This document shows positions 31,058 to 43,352 of a DNA stretch of 64,000 nt, in pieces. The translations under genes and the position numbers were made by a program. Positions within the stretch are counted from its first letter, which is position 1. The number at the start of each line of letters is the position of its first letter. The stretch lies in assembly GCA_037349105.1 (NCBI GenBank), contig JAYJMM010000004.1:1329001-1393000 (forward strand), in the 5' to 3' direction. The stretch is from Limnomonas spitsbergensis. Taxonomy: Eukaryota > Chlorophyta > Chlorophyceae > Chlamydomonadales. Under the pieces are notes generated by a model. The model was given only the letters and a program-made list of their open reading frames with translations. It searched no databases and had not been told where the DNA came from.

Positions 31058-34000
31058 TTATTGAATTTTATTGCCCTTGGCTTCCCTTGCCCCTTTCGAC
31101 AGAGATCCAAGCCCCTTCAAGCTCCTCAGCAGATCTCTCTCAAACGTCAGAAGCGAGGCCCCCACTGCACCCAAGCACACCACACCAACTGCCGTATGCC
31201 AGGAGGCTTGCTTTAGGAAAACCCCGGTGCTGACAGCAGCCCCTGCTCCCAGCGGCAAGAAGAAGTGCTGTGAGGCAAGACAGACCATACTGACCCCGGC
31301 AAATACTCCCAGAGTCACCGGTCGTGGAAGCAGCTGTGTAAGGCGGAAAGTAGGCAAGCCGAGGAAATGACAGTGAATGTACCTGAGGGCAACATAGGTG
31401 TTCATAATGAGGATGCAACGGGGGAAATTTCATAGAAACAATCAAAAGGTCAGCAGCAGGGTGGTTAGCCCAACAATAGAGCTGACATCATGAATTCATG
31501 ATTCATGGCACACTGCTATGAGAGGGCCAGCACAATGGAACTAATACTCACCAGAGGGAACATATAATCCGCAGGGTCATATTAATGCTGTCTGCCAGGA
31601 CAAGGCCGACTGCCCCAGCCGCATTGATACAGACCACGCTTGCCGCCACATGCGCCACTGAAAATGCGACGAGGAGCATGTTTGTCTGCTGTATACCGCG
31701 GCTGTCCAATACTGCATGCACAAAGGCCTCAGTGATACCTGGAAAATAAACGCAACAAGACACGTTCAAAGGCTGAAAAAATATTGCAAGCTGAGGAAGG
31801 AGCACAAGATTGAAGCAGAGTCAGCTATAGTAGTGAAGGTAAGATTTAGCCTGACTGACCCCGTTACACCTCCCACACCCACCATTGATGGACAAGAGCA
31901 GGATATAAACTGAATAGAATGCCAGCACCGTTGGGGCTTCGGTCTCGCTCCATCTCGTGGAGTACACCAGCCTGATCAGCATGTAAGCGTAGGCAGGCCC
32001 AAACGAGGCTGAAAGCAATCCCAGGAGGCAGACGGATTTGACCAGGATTGACAGCACAGCAGCCAGCTGGGACAGACCTGAGCCTGGCTCCGAGGACTTG
32101 GCTGCCTGGTCCTGCAGGTTTGCTCTCGACTCATTGGCTGTGACCTGGAACCTGACACACCAGGAAGGTGGAGTGGTGAAGCAACTTGCATGTCATGAGC
32201 TATGATTCTCAAAGTCATGAGTCGTGACGCACACTGCCATCAGCCTTAGACACATGCACAGGGTGGATGGCCCAGATACATAGCGCGGACTCATGGTGGG
32301 AGCATGAATCCAGGCTTCAGGCCCCTGAACACACGTAAGAAATGTCCCTAGGCAGCCCCCGAAGCACAAACGGGTGCTGCAGCTCAGCTCACCTGCTGAA
32401 GGTTGCGAAGGCAATCTCCTCCAAAGGTTGGAACAGTGTCCGGACGACCAAGGAACCTAGGTTCCCCACCAAGCCATACACGCCTTGGTTGAATTGGCTC
32501 TGGACCGTCACCAGAACGAGTTTTGAGCCCTCTGCAAGCACCTGCTTCTCCACCTGCACAGGGTTCAGACACCTGCCTTGTTATCATGATCATAGAATGG
32601 GCCTCCTTGGAATGCCTTCCCTCAGCCCTAGGCCCAGCACCAGTTGTGAAGCACAGGGAGCAGGATCCCTCGAGGAGTCGAGGCCCATGCATCAAGATTC
32701 CAAGCAAGGGCCAATGGGGTTTCGCCAGCATCACAGAATGCCAGCTTGGCTCACACTCTTGACAGTCAGCTCAGGTTGACAGCCTACCTGCTTTTCCACA
32801 GGTGCAAAGCAAGAGGAATCAGTCCTTCATATTCAAGAAGCGAGCCAGGCCTAATGACAGAGTGGCAAGGAACTGGAGGGGAGCAGCTACCTAAATGTGG
32901 TGCGTACTGAATCAATCCTGGAGTCTCTTGACACCGTCTGGCCAATGGATGCTACTCTGATGCTTCACTTCCTCACCGATTGGAAGCTGAACAAGCTTGA
33001 CATCCAGAGCACTTCACGCTCCTGGATCCCCCAAAGAGGCTGGCCATCCTTGCTACCTGGCTGCGCAGGGCATGGATGGGGCAAAGCTCAGAAATGATAC
33101 ATGGCAAGCACATGACACAAGCAGTATTCAAATATCCCTGGGTTCTACTATCGCAGGACTCGTAGCTGCATCAGCGCATGATTTCAATCACTTAGGAAGA
33201 GAGCCAGGCAGATGGCTTTGTTCCCTCACCCTTCTGCGCAGGCACTCTATGGCCTCAGGGCCAATGAAGGCAAGGTAGGCAAAGACCGTCAAAAGCGCGA
33301 AGGCGATCTGAGCCAGAGAAAACACCAGCGCTGGCTCCAGTTTGGTTTGGGACACGAGGAGGAGTGTTAGACCCGTCTTCAGAAGCAGGGCTGCGGTGTC
33401 CACTCCGGCCCTTCACAGTGCAAAGCATTGACATCAAAAAGAAAGGCCACATTATGCTGTTCAAACTGGCATGAAAAAATCAGGCATCCCTGAGGACAAC
33501 TGAAAAGTGTGGTCAATCTTGGTGAAGCACTCACCTGAGTTTGAACCGCAGGTTCACGAGTGCCAGCACATAGAGAGGCTCGGCAGCGAGCTCCACTAAT
33601 CCGGCAAAGCCTGAAACAAAATGAAAACTTTCAGGGAGTGCAATGAAGGTTTGACATGATGGTATAAATAAACTACTAGGAAATGTTTGAGTCACACATC
33701 ATTTGTGTGGAAAAGCTGAACGGAGCATGTTCAATGCGCCGCACGGGTCATGGGATCGTCGAGGACACTTTTCACTAACATGAGGTCAAGCCCACATGAA
33801 AAATGCTTTTTTTGTCAGCTAAACATGAGCATACACTGACCATGCAACATGACGGCGGTTCTGTATGCGCTCCCACTTGCAGGCGTTGAAAAATATAGCA
33901 CGCAGCTGACGACAGCTGAAGTAACAATCAAGCCGGCTGGGATCACCAGCCATGCCACTGAGAGCACGCGTCTGGCATCAACTGAGGAGGACACCTGATT

Positions 34001-34501
34001 CGGGAAAGTTACACGTTTCAGCGCACAGACTGGTTTGAAACAAATGCATTTTAAGCATGGCGTACATTACGATACCTGATCTGGCTTGAACCTAAGACAT
34101 CCACGTCTCAGGCCCTCACGGCTGAGTAGAAGAATGGTTGAGGTGATGAGATGGAACTGAACCGACGCAAGCTGCACAATTGACATGGGGCAATGTGGGC
34201 AGTGGGATAGTCACATATGGTTAAGTGGGCTCAGCATGCATGGCGCACAATCCTAAGCAGTGAGCCATGCACACCCTGATGTATACGCACCCCATATGCC
34301 TCGGGTGACAGATGCCTTACGATGCCCAGATTCAAGAAAAATGTTATAACTCGCGTCGATAGTTGAGACACTGCGAAAATGCTGGCTAAATAGTATGAAA
34401 AAGATCTCGGGGAAACGAAAACAGGGGGTGGCAGAAAGTGACCCACGTAGCAATTGCAGGAACCCCGAAGCCACCACGTTTAAGCCAGAATCATTTGCCA
34501 T
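31058..34501 (-). CDS. RFT1: RFT1-like ER membrane protein (lipid-linked oligosaccharide flippase family)
   Basis: Eleven exons on the minus strand: 34501-34447, 34385-34291, 34171-34076, 33994-33841, 33610-33535, 33410-33230, 33060-32977, 32553-32393, 32151-31883, 31738-31552, 31382-31058. They sum to 1683 bases, or 560 codons, the usual RFT1 length. Family landmarks appear in order: STRVITFFLNLGIVRHLSPE near the N-terminus, SVQFHL...LLSREGLRRGCLR, GFAGLVELAAEPLYVLA, QGVYGLVGNLGSLVVRTLFQP, and GITEAFVHAVL...GAVGLVLADSINMTLRI near the C-terminus. Many hydrophobic segments fit a polytopic ER protein. RFT1 is needed for N-glycosylation at the dolichol-linked Man5GlcNAc2 stage; whether it is itself the flippase is debated. 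The first exon (ATG 34501) is the least certain. Confidence 0.9.
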
Positions 34502-35420
34502 CGATCGAAGCAACTACTCTGCGCTACTCCTGCAGTTCAAAGTGGAGCGCAAAAGAGGGGGCCTCTCCTCCCTGCCACCTTTGACGCCAACTGCCACGCA
34601 AAGTACTGCCCGAGACACCCGAGCTAAACCCCACCGCCCTAAAAAAAAAGACTCGGCGAGTCAGCAGTCTTCATCACACAGCATACATTGATAGAGGTAG
34701 ACAGGCGATGCAATGGGTCAACGAATGGGAAACAATAGCCCTTGGTTTGAAAGACCCATGACCCTTCATCATGAACCTCATGGCGCGACCATGCTAATGC
34801 ACCTCTGCCGATGACGAGCTAGGCGGTGAACACAGAGTCATGTGCCACAGGTTCAATCCTTGGGCTTCCAGGATGCAACTAGGTTCTGGAGGCGCTTTGC
34901 TACTATGGCCATGCCATGATGTAAGTTCATGAGCTTTGATCACACGGTCAGCCAGTCGCATAATCGTAGTAAGACTGTGCTGAAGCAAGCGAGTCCAAAA
35001 AATTGAAGATCTGTGCCTGTGCAAGCGGCAAGCCGTTTTTAGGGGCACATGAGCCTGATGAATAAGCGGGAGACACAGGGCAGGTGCTCGATGTGCCAAA
35101 CTGAGGGGTGAGCATGCAATACCTGTTGGTCTTGCACGTGTGGAGTCAACCTGTGCATCCCAACTTGGGGGGGGCAGTGCTTCATGCTGCACATCAGCTC
35201 AGTGGACAGGGTGGCTGATGGCATGTCCCCCCTAAAGGGCTGGCAGCAGAGGGGGGGGGGATGGCTTCAACCACAGCTGCATTAGGGTACATACTCGAGT
35301 CTCCAACAGTTTGAGGTCGAGGCTTCACAGAGCTCGAACTTACAAACCATTCACATTTCATTTATGTCAAAATAACGGCTACTGTACTGTTTAGTAACCG
35401 CATGTACTAGCATTTTTACA
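34502..35420. other. Upstream region of RFT1
   Basis: Probable promoter and 5' flank of the RFT1-like gene. Contains an A9 run near 34640 and a G10 run near 35255. Open frames here look random, and no gene is supported. Confidence 0.45.
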
Positions 35421-35869
35421 CTACTTGCGGTTTGCCTGACCTTTGTATTCTTGCTCATTGATGGGTGAATTTGCTCTCCTTTCGTTCCTTGTGCCTTCTC
35501 CCTTGGCTTTCCTAGCTGGCTTTTGCTTGCCGACGTGGCCGAGCTTCATTTCTGCATGGCCCAGAGGCTCAACTTCATGAACAGGTTTTGCAGTACATGG
35601 TTTTGTCAACAGATGTCCTGGCTTGCTAGAACACAAATACCGATAATTTTACGATTTTGATAACATCTGAGAATTGTTCATGACGTGGATATCAGAGTGC
35701 ACTTTGGGTCCCTCTAAAGGTACCAGCCTACCCATGACTAACACTAGTTCATTTTCAACTGTACAAGGTGGCGTTACACTGGTGTGCTTCGCTGAGCACC
35801 AGCAAGCACAAAGCCCAAGGAAAGCGTGGTGGTACAGGTTCCCATTGACAAACAGTGTCACTGATCTTA
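35421..35869 (-). CDS. Possible exons of an unidentified minus-strand gene
   Basis: Two adjacent minus-strand open segments (35869-35649 and 35636-35421) in different frames. The upstream one contains NELVLVMGRLVPL and is preceded by an acceptor-like TTGGTAG. The downstream one is Lys/Arg/Gly-rich and ends at a stop. Joining them would need a 27-base intron, which is implausibly short, so a frameshift or chance frames are as likely. No family recognised. Confidence 0.22.
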
Positions 35870-35883
35870 TTTCTACCAAGTGA

Positions 35884-36873
35884 AGCTATGGGCCGGAGAC
35901 GGGGGAAATCCCAGACATGCCTGGTTCAATGGGACTCCAAAATTGATAGGGGGTAAGGCCCCCCGCCCTTAACTACCGAAAGGGCGGTCCAGGAGCATAG
36001 ACATAGCCTTGGTGGCAGGAACAAATAATCCCGGGGGCAGTAGCCCAGGGGTCTGGCCGTGCCATTGAAGGCCGCTTCATGCAGGGCTAAGGCAGAGCCT
36101 TTGGCAACTCAGGACTACAAGCTTGAGCCAAAGATTGGGCTTCGTTCAACCCATACCGGTACGTAGAAAACAAATTGGGCCGTACTCAGCCCCGAGGTAG
36201 ATAACAAATTGGGCTTCACTCAACCCGTAAGTAGATAACAAATTCATGCAAGTGATCATGTAAACCATGTGGCATGCAATTTATACAGCTTCTGAGCTTT
36301 GATCATCTACATCAGTCCATGGCATTAAACTACCGTATCTTTTGGTACCGGTGTACGCCGGTTGAATGAGATGATTACCATACCTGTGAAGTTTGTTTCA
36401 CTGATGTTCATTACAGAGTCTACTATCGTATCGAGTTGACACGTAATTTGTTGTAACAACGTTGGATACGAATCAACCCTTCACTTGCAATGTCCACATC
36501 CATGTGTGCAAAACACGTGCGGTAACAAATTACACGGGAGGAAGCACAAAACGATCAGCCGAATGCCAGCGTCGCTTACTGATAGGTGAGACGAAAGAAA
36601 AGGCAAGGGCCTGGTTAATATTCAGAATGAATGGCCATGGAGGACCACAACAATTATAGCACTTTTCAACTGTTCACCTTCAGAATTGCTGTATTGTCAT
36701 AGATGTGTGCCACCGGTATTCTAGAGGCATGCCGTGCCCAAAAATCAACATACCAGTTCTCATGACCTACGGAGAGAGGCTCGCATGAAAAGACGTTGAT
36801 GCACAAGAAGTGTCACAAGGAGCGCATGGTGCATCAGCAGTTTGACAGTAGCCTAACTGGGGATTGTCAAAAT
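35884..36873. other. Non-coding stretch
   Basis: Contains a degenerate direct repeat built on AACAAATTGGGC...CAACCCGTA (about 36170-36245). No gene or RNA recognised. Confidence 0.45.
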
Positions 36874-37269
36874 TCACAGCCACATCCCATCAACTTGTTC
36901 TCCTTCAACAGGCCTGGGAGATGTTTCGGCCCCCTCCATTGGGTCCTCGAAGCTGGTAGGAAGCGCAGGTCCCTGGCTTGCATGGCTATGGAGCGTCGTC
37001 GCATGCATGACCGCATGACCCTCCTCTGGGCCATCCTGGGTTGCAGGTGTTGCCTCCTGTGATCCTTCCATCCTCCTTATCTCTTCCTGTAGACATTCCG
37101 CTCGGGCTCGGCTTTTAGCAATGACCACAATATTTTCTTCAATTGCTTGCTTGAAGTCGGGATCTAGGCCATTCAGCCTCATCTCATCCTGCAGTTCTTT
37201 GTTCGATCTTAGTAAATGATGCAGAGCCTGACTGATTCTCTTCAGTTCCTCTTTCAAAGCGGACGTCAT
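36874..37269 (-). CDS. Unidentified coiled-coil protein
   Basis: A 131-codon ORF on the minus strand from ATG 37269. Residues about 1-70 are predominantly charged and leucine-rich in a heptad-like pattern (ALKEELKRISQALHHLL and EENIVVIAKSRARAECLQEE), fitting a coiled coil. The rest is low-complexity, rich in Gly, Pro, Glu and Thr. The conserved-looking first half suggests a real gene, but I do not recognise the family. A later exon in place of the low-complexity tail cannot be excluded. Confidence 0.45.
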   Translation of the reverse strand: MTSALKEELKRISQALHHLLRSNKELQDEMRLNGLDPDFKQAIEENIVVIAKSRARAECLQEEIRRMEGSQEATPATQDGPEEGHAVMHATTLHSHASQGPALPTSFEDPMEGAETSPRPVEGEQVDGMWL

Positions 37270-40200
37270 CCAATATCTGATTCACGCCAGGCAGTTAGGT
37301 CTAGTGAGTTTCCATTCGAAGTGTTTCCGTCAATTGAGTTGTTGCGTAGCTTCTAGAAGCATGAATGATCGAACTCTTCGGCAGGAAATGTTTGGATTTG
37401 CGGGTTTACGAGGGTAAAGGAGTACGTCAATGTACGTCAGCGAGCTTGACGTAATGACGTGTGACATCGGCTCCATGCTCAAAACGAAACGCTGCAAGGC
37501 CGTCAAATTAACTTTCACCAAATATTATTGCCGGTGGTATTTGGCGGTTCACGAATGCCGTTTGACATGTGTTCAACGCCGGTGACTCTGCCCAGAGTCC
37601 TACCCCAGTGCCTTGTCCGCTCGCCTTGGCTTCAGACGCGAAAAATAATAGTGGCATGCAGCCAAGCGCCATCCAGAGCATCTTGCTAGCACCTCCCTTG
37701 CACGCTGACTTACCCAGGCATTGGGTTCTGCTGTCCGGCTTGGCCTTTGGAGTTGGCTTGTCCTTTGCTCTGGCTATGTGCTTTCACCCCTCTTAATTCC
37801 TGGCCTTCCCTGTGTGTCTCGGTGGTGCACGAGCCGGCGCATGCCCTGGGCTGCTTGACGGCCCACCCATGTTGCTACAGGACGGGCACCGTCCTCCTCT
37901 CATGCACATTCTATTTGCGTGTGGGCCCACTTTTGTCTTGGCCTGCGGCTTGGCTTTGCCTTGCTCCTTGCGCCTGCCTAACCTCTGGCGCTCTTCAGGC
38001 TCCACAGCCGACTTCTTACAACTATCCTCATCTTGCCTCTTTCGTGTTCTCGCGCCAGGCCAGCATCCTCCTCCACCTCTTCTGCTCTTCTGGACCCTGC
38101 TACGTACCGCTTTATTTCATCCTACACTCGCTGCTTCCTTCTTCAGCCTCTCCAGCCCTCTCTGTTGTGGCCCTGTTGCTCCTCGTTGGCGGCTGTATGT
38201 TGTCCTCCCTAGGCATCTCGGCCCTGACCCTTGCGTCTTGTTGGTTGAAGTTGCTTCGTTGCCCTCCCTGCTTTCATAGTGCTGCAGGGGTTTTCAGCCT
38301 GGCCGTCCTACCTGGTGCTTCTGCTGCTTTGTTGCCTTCATCTACCTCCATGTCAATGCCCCCGTCCTCTGGCTCCCTTTCCATGGAAATTAGACCTTCA
38401 ACACTTCTGGGCTCTGCTTGGCGTTGTAAGCCGGTATAGAATGTGGCATGGGTTACAGACATCGGCATCGTTTAGGCATCGGAAACAGATGATATAATTT
38501 TGCCAAGAAGCCTGGTCATACACTCATATTATACATGGGCATCTCTAGGGCCAGATCTCTGTCATGCCATAATTCCTGCAGGGCAGCTGCCTTTGCTCCC
38601 GGCAATCTTTCTCATATTTGAATCACTCATAATCTGACTTATGCATCCCTAGCTGGTATACCAAGCTGTGCATGCACTCCAATACTCTTATCATATTTGC
38701 CATGCTGCTGGCAGATTAAGCGTGGCTGCCTGCTTTTATCAACCTGGTGGGGACACATGATTTATTGGGATTGAACTTGGCCTGGGGCCTCTTGCATCAA
38801 TAACAGCAGCAAACAAAATATAATGCATCGTCAAGGGAACTGATGTGCATCCTCAGGCTTCCGTGCTGAGTTTGCTACTGCAGTACTTATGTAACCAAGC
38901 TTGCTAAATCAATTGTGGCCCAGTTTTATGCCATCATGCAGATCTTGGAGCACGACGGATAAGCCCTGAACAGAACTGAAGAGTTTTAATAATGCAATGA
39001 TGGTGATCGATATGCATCAATTATTTCATATTTGAATCAATGAATAAGATGAAGCGGCCGAAGGTCGGTGCAACAGACCAACTAGTTGATCAAGTGGTCA
39101 ACTAGGGATTCCTCACAGGTGCGGATGCCATGCATCAGCATGGTGACTTGAATGCCCTAAACACGACCATCGCAATCACCTTTCGCATGTGAGAGCTGAA
39201 GTGGCTTGATTGCAATCCTGTATTACGATAACTTCTCGTGAACCAGGTTCCCCTTCACATAGGCAGCTATGAGGATGCTGAGTTGTATCTGTATCACCCT
39301 AAAACTTTGCATGTTATTGTTGTCAGATGCCAACATTTTTTTAAAGGTACGGTGCGACGTGTGAAGTGCAGCCTTAAATATGCTTTCAAACAACGTCCTT
39401 CAGTAAGATTCTCCAGCGAGACATTTCCCCTGTGTCTTGTGCAGTTTTGCTAATCGATCATGAGGCCGAGCATCTGCTGTATAAAACAGGGGAATGTTCA
39501 GCCGATAGCGCGGCTGAGGAGAGCAGAATCGCTGTTTGTACTGCTGTTGGTACGCGCCCCACCCCTATGCCGTCCACTGCTGTTGTGGCTCAGGCTGCTT
39601 GAGCTGCTGATTTGAAGGAACTCGCCTAGCAAATCAGATGGCAGACTGAGCATTTCATTTGATGCACAATTGTACAGGATTCTTTGTGTTTTTTAAATTT
39701 TGAACTGGTGCTCCTTTCATATCCAAGCTGCTACTGCAGGAGCTACTATCCAGCCATGTGCAATACGTTTCTGTACCAACATTCTAAAGTTCCCTATAGC
39801 CTGCCCATATTGTGGCATATTTCGCGTGGGCGTCTCTCAAATTGCTCCAACTAGAAAGTTTTTGGAATTTTCGTACTTGGGCTGCCACGTGAAAGTGCTG
39901 TGGGTCAGGAAATAATTGGAACCCCTGGAATTGAACCCGTGAAAAAACTGTACATCCGGCGGGCTATCCCGGCCCAGATAGCCCCAAGGAAGACCAGGGG
40001 CTTCGTAAGTTTCCCTTTGATATCTGACATGGGAAACCCTTGTCGTTGTTATTATTCTAGGGTTTCCATATCTTGTTTGGGGATTGGGGCTGGGTAATTC
40101 CCCCTCTCATTTAGAGGGCAGTCTCTACTCTCATTTCCAGCCTTCCAACCTTTGCCCATGACCAACTTCTCTAGCCCAGCTGTCATTCATCCACAACCTA

Positions 40201-40559
40201 CTTTCAGGATTGAGCAACAGGACAGGTCAGGCACAAGCATTGCGCGTCGCACCGGTCACCTAAAGTAGATCAATTAGCCTTGCTTGCTCTGGTTTTCCTA
40301 TTTTGCTACTATTGGTACTTACCGCTGTTGCAACTATGTGTCTGCTTGGGTGGCTGGTTATGCCCGTTGCAGGCTGGTTGTGTGCGTGCGTTTTGTTGAA
40401 AGCGAGCCAACCACCACCCAAGCTCAGCAGTTGATTCACCAGCTTGAGCAGAAGGCAGACAAGATCAAGGCTACAATGAAAAGCCCTTAGGCATACCGTA
40501 TGTACAGTCTACTAATTATGGAGACTTTTCTGGCCTTCGTCACAAGTTTATGACCCCTG
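37270..40559. other. Long region without a supported gene
   Basis: The 37.6-38.4 kb part is C/T-rich on the plus strand and open in several overlapping frames; composition alone can explain this. A possible last exon with a coiled-coil-like end (AQQLIHQLEQKADKIKATMK) stops at 40490, but I could not build a gene onto it. AACTAGTTGATCAAGTGGTCAACTAG at about 39079-39104 is a short inverted repeat. Confidence 0.4.
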
Positions 40560-41140
40560 CTATTGACGTTACACCTCTGTATTTCAGGCTACCTTTTCCT
40601 TTTGGGCGGGTATTTCTTTCTCCTTCGTGTCCTTCTCCTTCTTTCCCTTAAGTTTCTTTTCTTCCAACGGGACAGTTGGGCGCCCACGCAGCCGAGCCTT
40701 TTTGAGCAGGGCCCAGAGGTGTAATGTCATTGACCTCTGTGCCCTGCACAGAAAGGCCCGGTCGAGTGGTTGCGAACTGTCTACCGGTAGTTGGAAAGTT
40801 AAGGGAGGAGAATAATGGAAATAGGGAAAGACGAAGGTTGAAGGAAAGATAAAGTCAGGCGCTCCATCCCTCGACACGTGGAACCACAGCTACAAAAGCT
40901 AGGGCATCCCACCCATTCATGCCTCGGTACAAATGGTGGAAGTCTGTGGTTTCGTCCAGGAGGCCCTCCCAATCCCTCAACCGTAGTTCCTCCCATACTT
41001 TGTTGCAGGTCAATGACGTTCAACCTCTGGGTCTTGTTTAATAAAAGCCTCGGCTGCATGGGTGTCCAACTGTCAATGACGTTACACCTCTGGGCCATGT
41101 TGTTTAGGCGCCCAACTGTCTGGTCGGGAGGAAAATAAAC
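40560..41140. repeat. Cluster of LINE family-B 3' tails
   Basis: Several tail copies in both orientations. One on the plus strand (about 40590-40735) has a T/C-rich stretch, TTGGGCGCCCACGCAGCCGA, then CAGAGGTGTAATGTCATTGA. Minus-orientation copies start near 40563, 41011 and 41073 with TGACGTT(ACA)CCTCTGGG. The region between 40780 and 41010 also reads on the minus strand like the extreme C-terminus of this LINE. Confidence 0.65.
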
Positions 41141-41769
41141 TAAGAGGAGCCCGTCCAGATCCTAGCCCTAATAACAAAAAGGGAAGAAAGATTCAAACAA
41201 ACCGGGCAGAAGGTCAGGAAAACCTGGAAAGAGGAAACAAACTGTGTGGTCACAACCTTGCGACATGTATGAGATACGAAACTACGAGTGTTGGTCCCCC
41301 CATAGGTGCCGCCTCAGTTCCAACACAGTCCAGCTGGGCCAGCAGTGGCAAGCCCCATACATGCTACATGTTTATGCTTCATACGGCAACCGGTGTAATC
41401 TGACACTGAACTCGATGGTAGGTTCATCTCTCTTTGGCAATCTAAGGGAGGTCTGACCATCGCCATACTTTCTCTAGTTCATACAAGCACAGACTAAAAG
41501 AAGGAAAGTGTTTCCTTTATCCATGGCTGTACAATGAAACAGGGGCTACACCGGTAACCCCCATGTCACATTGTGAGTTTCAACTTATCTTCAGCTAGTG
41601 GATAGTACAGCTTTTACTCCAGTGCCCCCCACCCCCCAAAACAAGCATGCATGCTCCACCCGATTCCGTCAGGATTGCTCAATGCGATTCTCCTGTTCCT
41701 GTCCTTCATTGAGGGGCCAAACTAAAGAAGAAGCCTGTCTTCTCCACTCAGCAAACAGCAGCAGCACAT
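41141..41769. other. Non-coding region downstream of the SSB gene
   Basis: Holds the 3' flank of the minus-strand gene that ends at 41770. I see no further gene, RNA or repeat. Confidence 0.45.
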
Positions 41770-43147
41770 TATGAGCCCGCATACCTCTGAATCAAGTGCA
41801 TCTCATCGACATTCACCTGCGAAGGCAAGCGTCATGCAGATTCAGCTTCAAAATCCAGTATCGTTGCTAGATTATTAAAAAGCGAAACATACCTCGACAA
41901 CATCTTTCTGTGATCCATTCTGACTTTGAAATGATTTCAAGTGTATCCTTCCCCTCACAAGGACCTTGCTTCCCTTTCTAACAGCGCTTTGAGCCATCAG
42001 GGCTCCATCATTCCAGAATGACAGCCGATACCTGGATATTCAAAGGAGTTTTTTGTGAGTTGGCACAGCATGAAGAAGCGGCAAACACGACACACAGATT
42101 GACAATTTTGAACAGTGGATGTGACAAGATTTAACAGTGCACCGCACGTATTTCTGAACTATCAGTTTCTTTCTCACATCTCATACTTTTGCCTTCTACC
42201 GCCTCTCTACTGAGTTCAGCAGTCTTATAGGGTGCTTCACAATTTTCACTGCCTTATTAGGCGATGTCTGGCTCGCTCCAGGCACATTTTCTTAATATAG
42301 GGCGAAAAAGGTGAACAGGGTCGATTTGAAAAGGTGGAGTAGTGAAAAGGGGTGTCACCTTGAATATTTACCGCTTACTACTTATGCAGTGCTTCATTCA
42401 GTGCAGCCCACAGCCGCGACAAATGGGGCGCTGGAAACATGTGGCACATCAAGCACCCCTGCACACAGGGCCATTCAATGACTCACCAAGCAGTCGGGGC
42501 ATCTAGTCCAGCGTGGACAGCCAGGGATGTAGAACCAACAGTGGATCCACTCTTCACCGTTCGAAGTTCAATATCTCGGCCAAGAAATCCAATGAGCGTC
42601 ACTTCGTTGCGAGGAAGCTGCTTGAAGTTGTCCATTGGCATCTACATTTGACCAGAGTAAGATAAGCATGCAGTGAGCATGCCTCAGCAGCAGCCTTGAC
42701 TTGCATTCCCAGTTGAGAACCTCAGATAGCTTCATCAATAAGTGCCTTCGAAACAGGAAACTGAGAAGGCATGTGATGTGCATGCTGTTATTACTGTTGA
42801 ACCCACACAGGGGCATGGCGTGACATGCACCATAGATGTTGATAAATGCTGCCCAGGAACGTACTCGATTAATTTGTGCTGTACCGGTAGGTAGGAAGGC
42901 GCTGTAGCCTTGCTCACCCCCGTCTTCGTGGGTTGCCATGGTCATCTGCTCTCTAACCTGCTTCATGAACGTATCAGATCTGACGACCTGGTCATGACTC
43001 AACTTGATGACATCTCTGCAGAAGGTAGACACGAGAGCCAACCTGTCGAAAGAATTGCCGCGACCTTGCAGCCGCGAAGTTCGAGAACGGTGAAAAGGAG
43101 GGCCGCACCCCTACGGCCGTACGCGAACGTAGGGCATGCAGGAGCAT
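41770..43147 (-). CDS. Organellar single-stranded DNA-binding protein (SSB-type OB fold)
   Basis: Five exons on the minus strand: 43147-43065, 43015-42865, 42641-42487, 42031-41893, 41817-41770, giving 191 codons. The C-terminal two thirds follow the bacterial/mitochondrial SSB pattern: NEVTLIGFLGRDIELRTVKSG, WYRLSFWNDGALMAQSAVRK, KGSKVLVRGRIHLKSFQ, then VVEVNVDEMHLIQR. SSB coats single-stranded DNA in replication and repair. The N-terminus is Arg/Ser/Ala-rich without acidic residues, which fits a mitochondrial or plastid targeting peptide. The first intron (43016-43064) would be only 49 bases, with a weak donor, so the first exon is less certain than the rest. It is transcribed divergently from the SNARE gene 205 bp away. 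Confidence 0.82.
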
Positions 43148-43352
43148 TGCGTTTCACTTGACTGCCTTGTTGCGCCTGGAAGAAGAAGATCGAAGATCCG
43201 GAAATACCGTATTGGTTCTGCCTGTAACCTGCCCCTGTGCTTTAATACTTTACGTCAGCGTCCGTGTCCAAACCCCCGATGAAAATGGCTCTGGAGCAAA
43301 AGGACCCTGTGGAAGAGGACTAGATTAGAGACAGCTACGTTTAACGCTGCTC
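43148..43352. promoter_or_regulatory. Shared divergent promoter, SSB / SYP81
   Basis: Only 205 bp separates the two divergent start codons, so both 5' UTRs and promoters must fit here. No TATA-like or other specific motif was recognised. Confidence 0.5.

Noticed and set aside
37656..37796. Short ORF ending in a membrane-like segment (HWVLLSGLAFGVGLSFALAM)
   Set aside because: Only 46 codons from ATG, no recognisable family and no supporting context.
37747..38439. A 230-codon plus-strand ORF rich in Leu, Cys and Ser, and a 155-codon ORF overlapping it
   Set aside because: No ATG near the start of the longer frame, several overlapping frames open at once, and C/T-rich composition. No domain or splice logic supports a gene.
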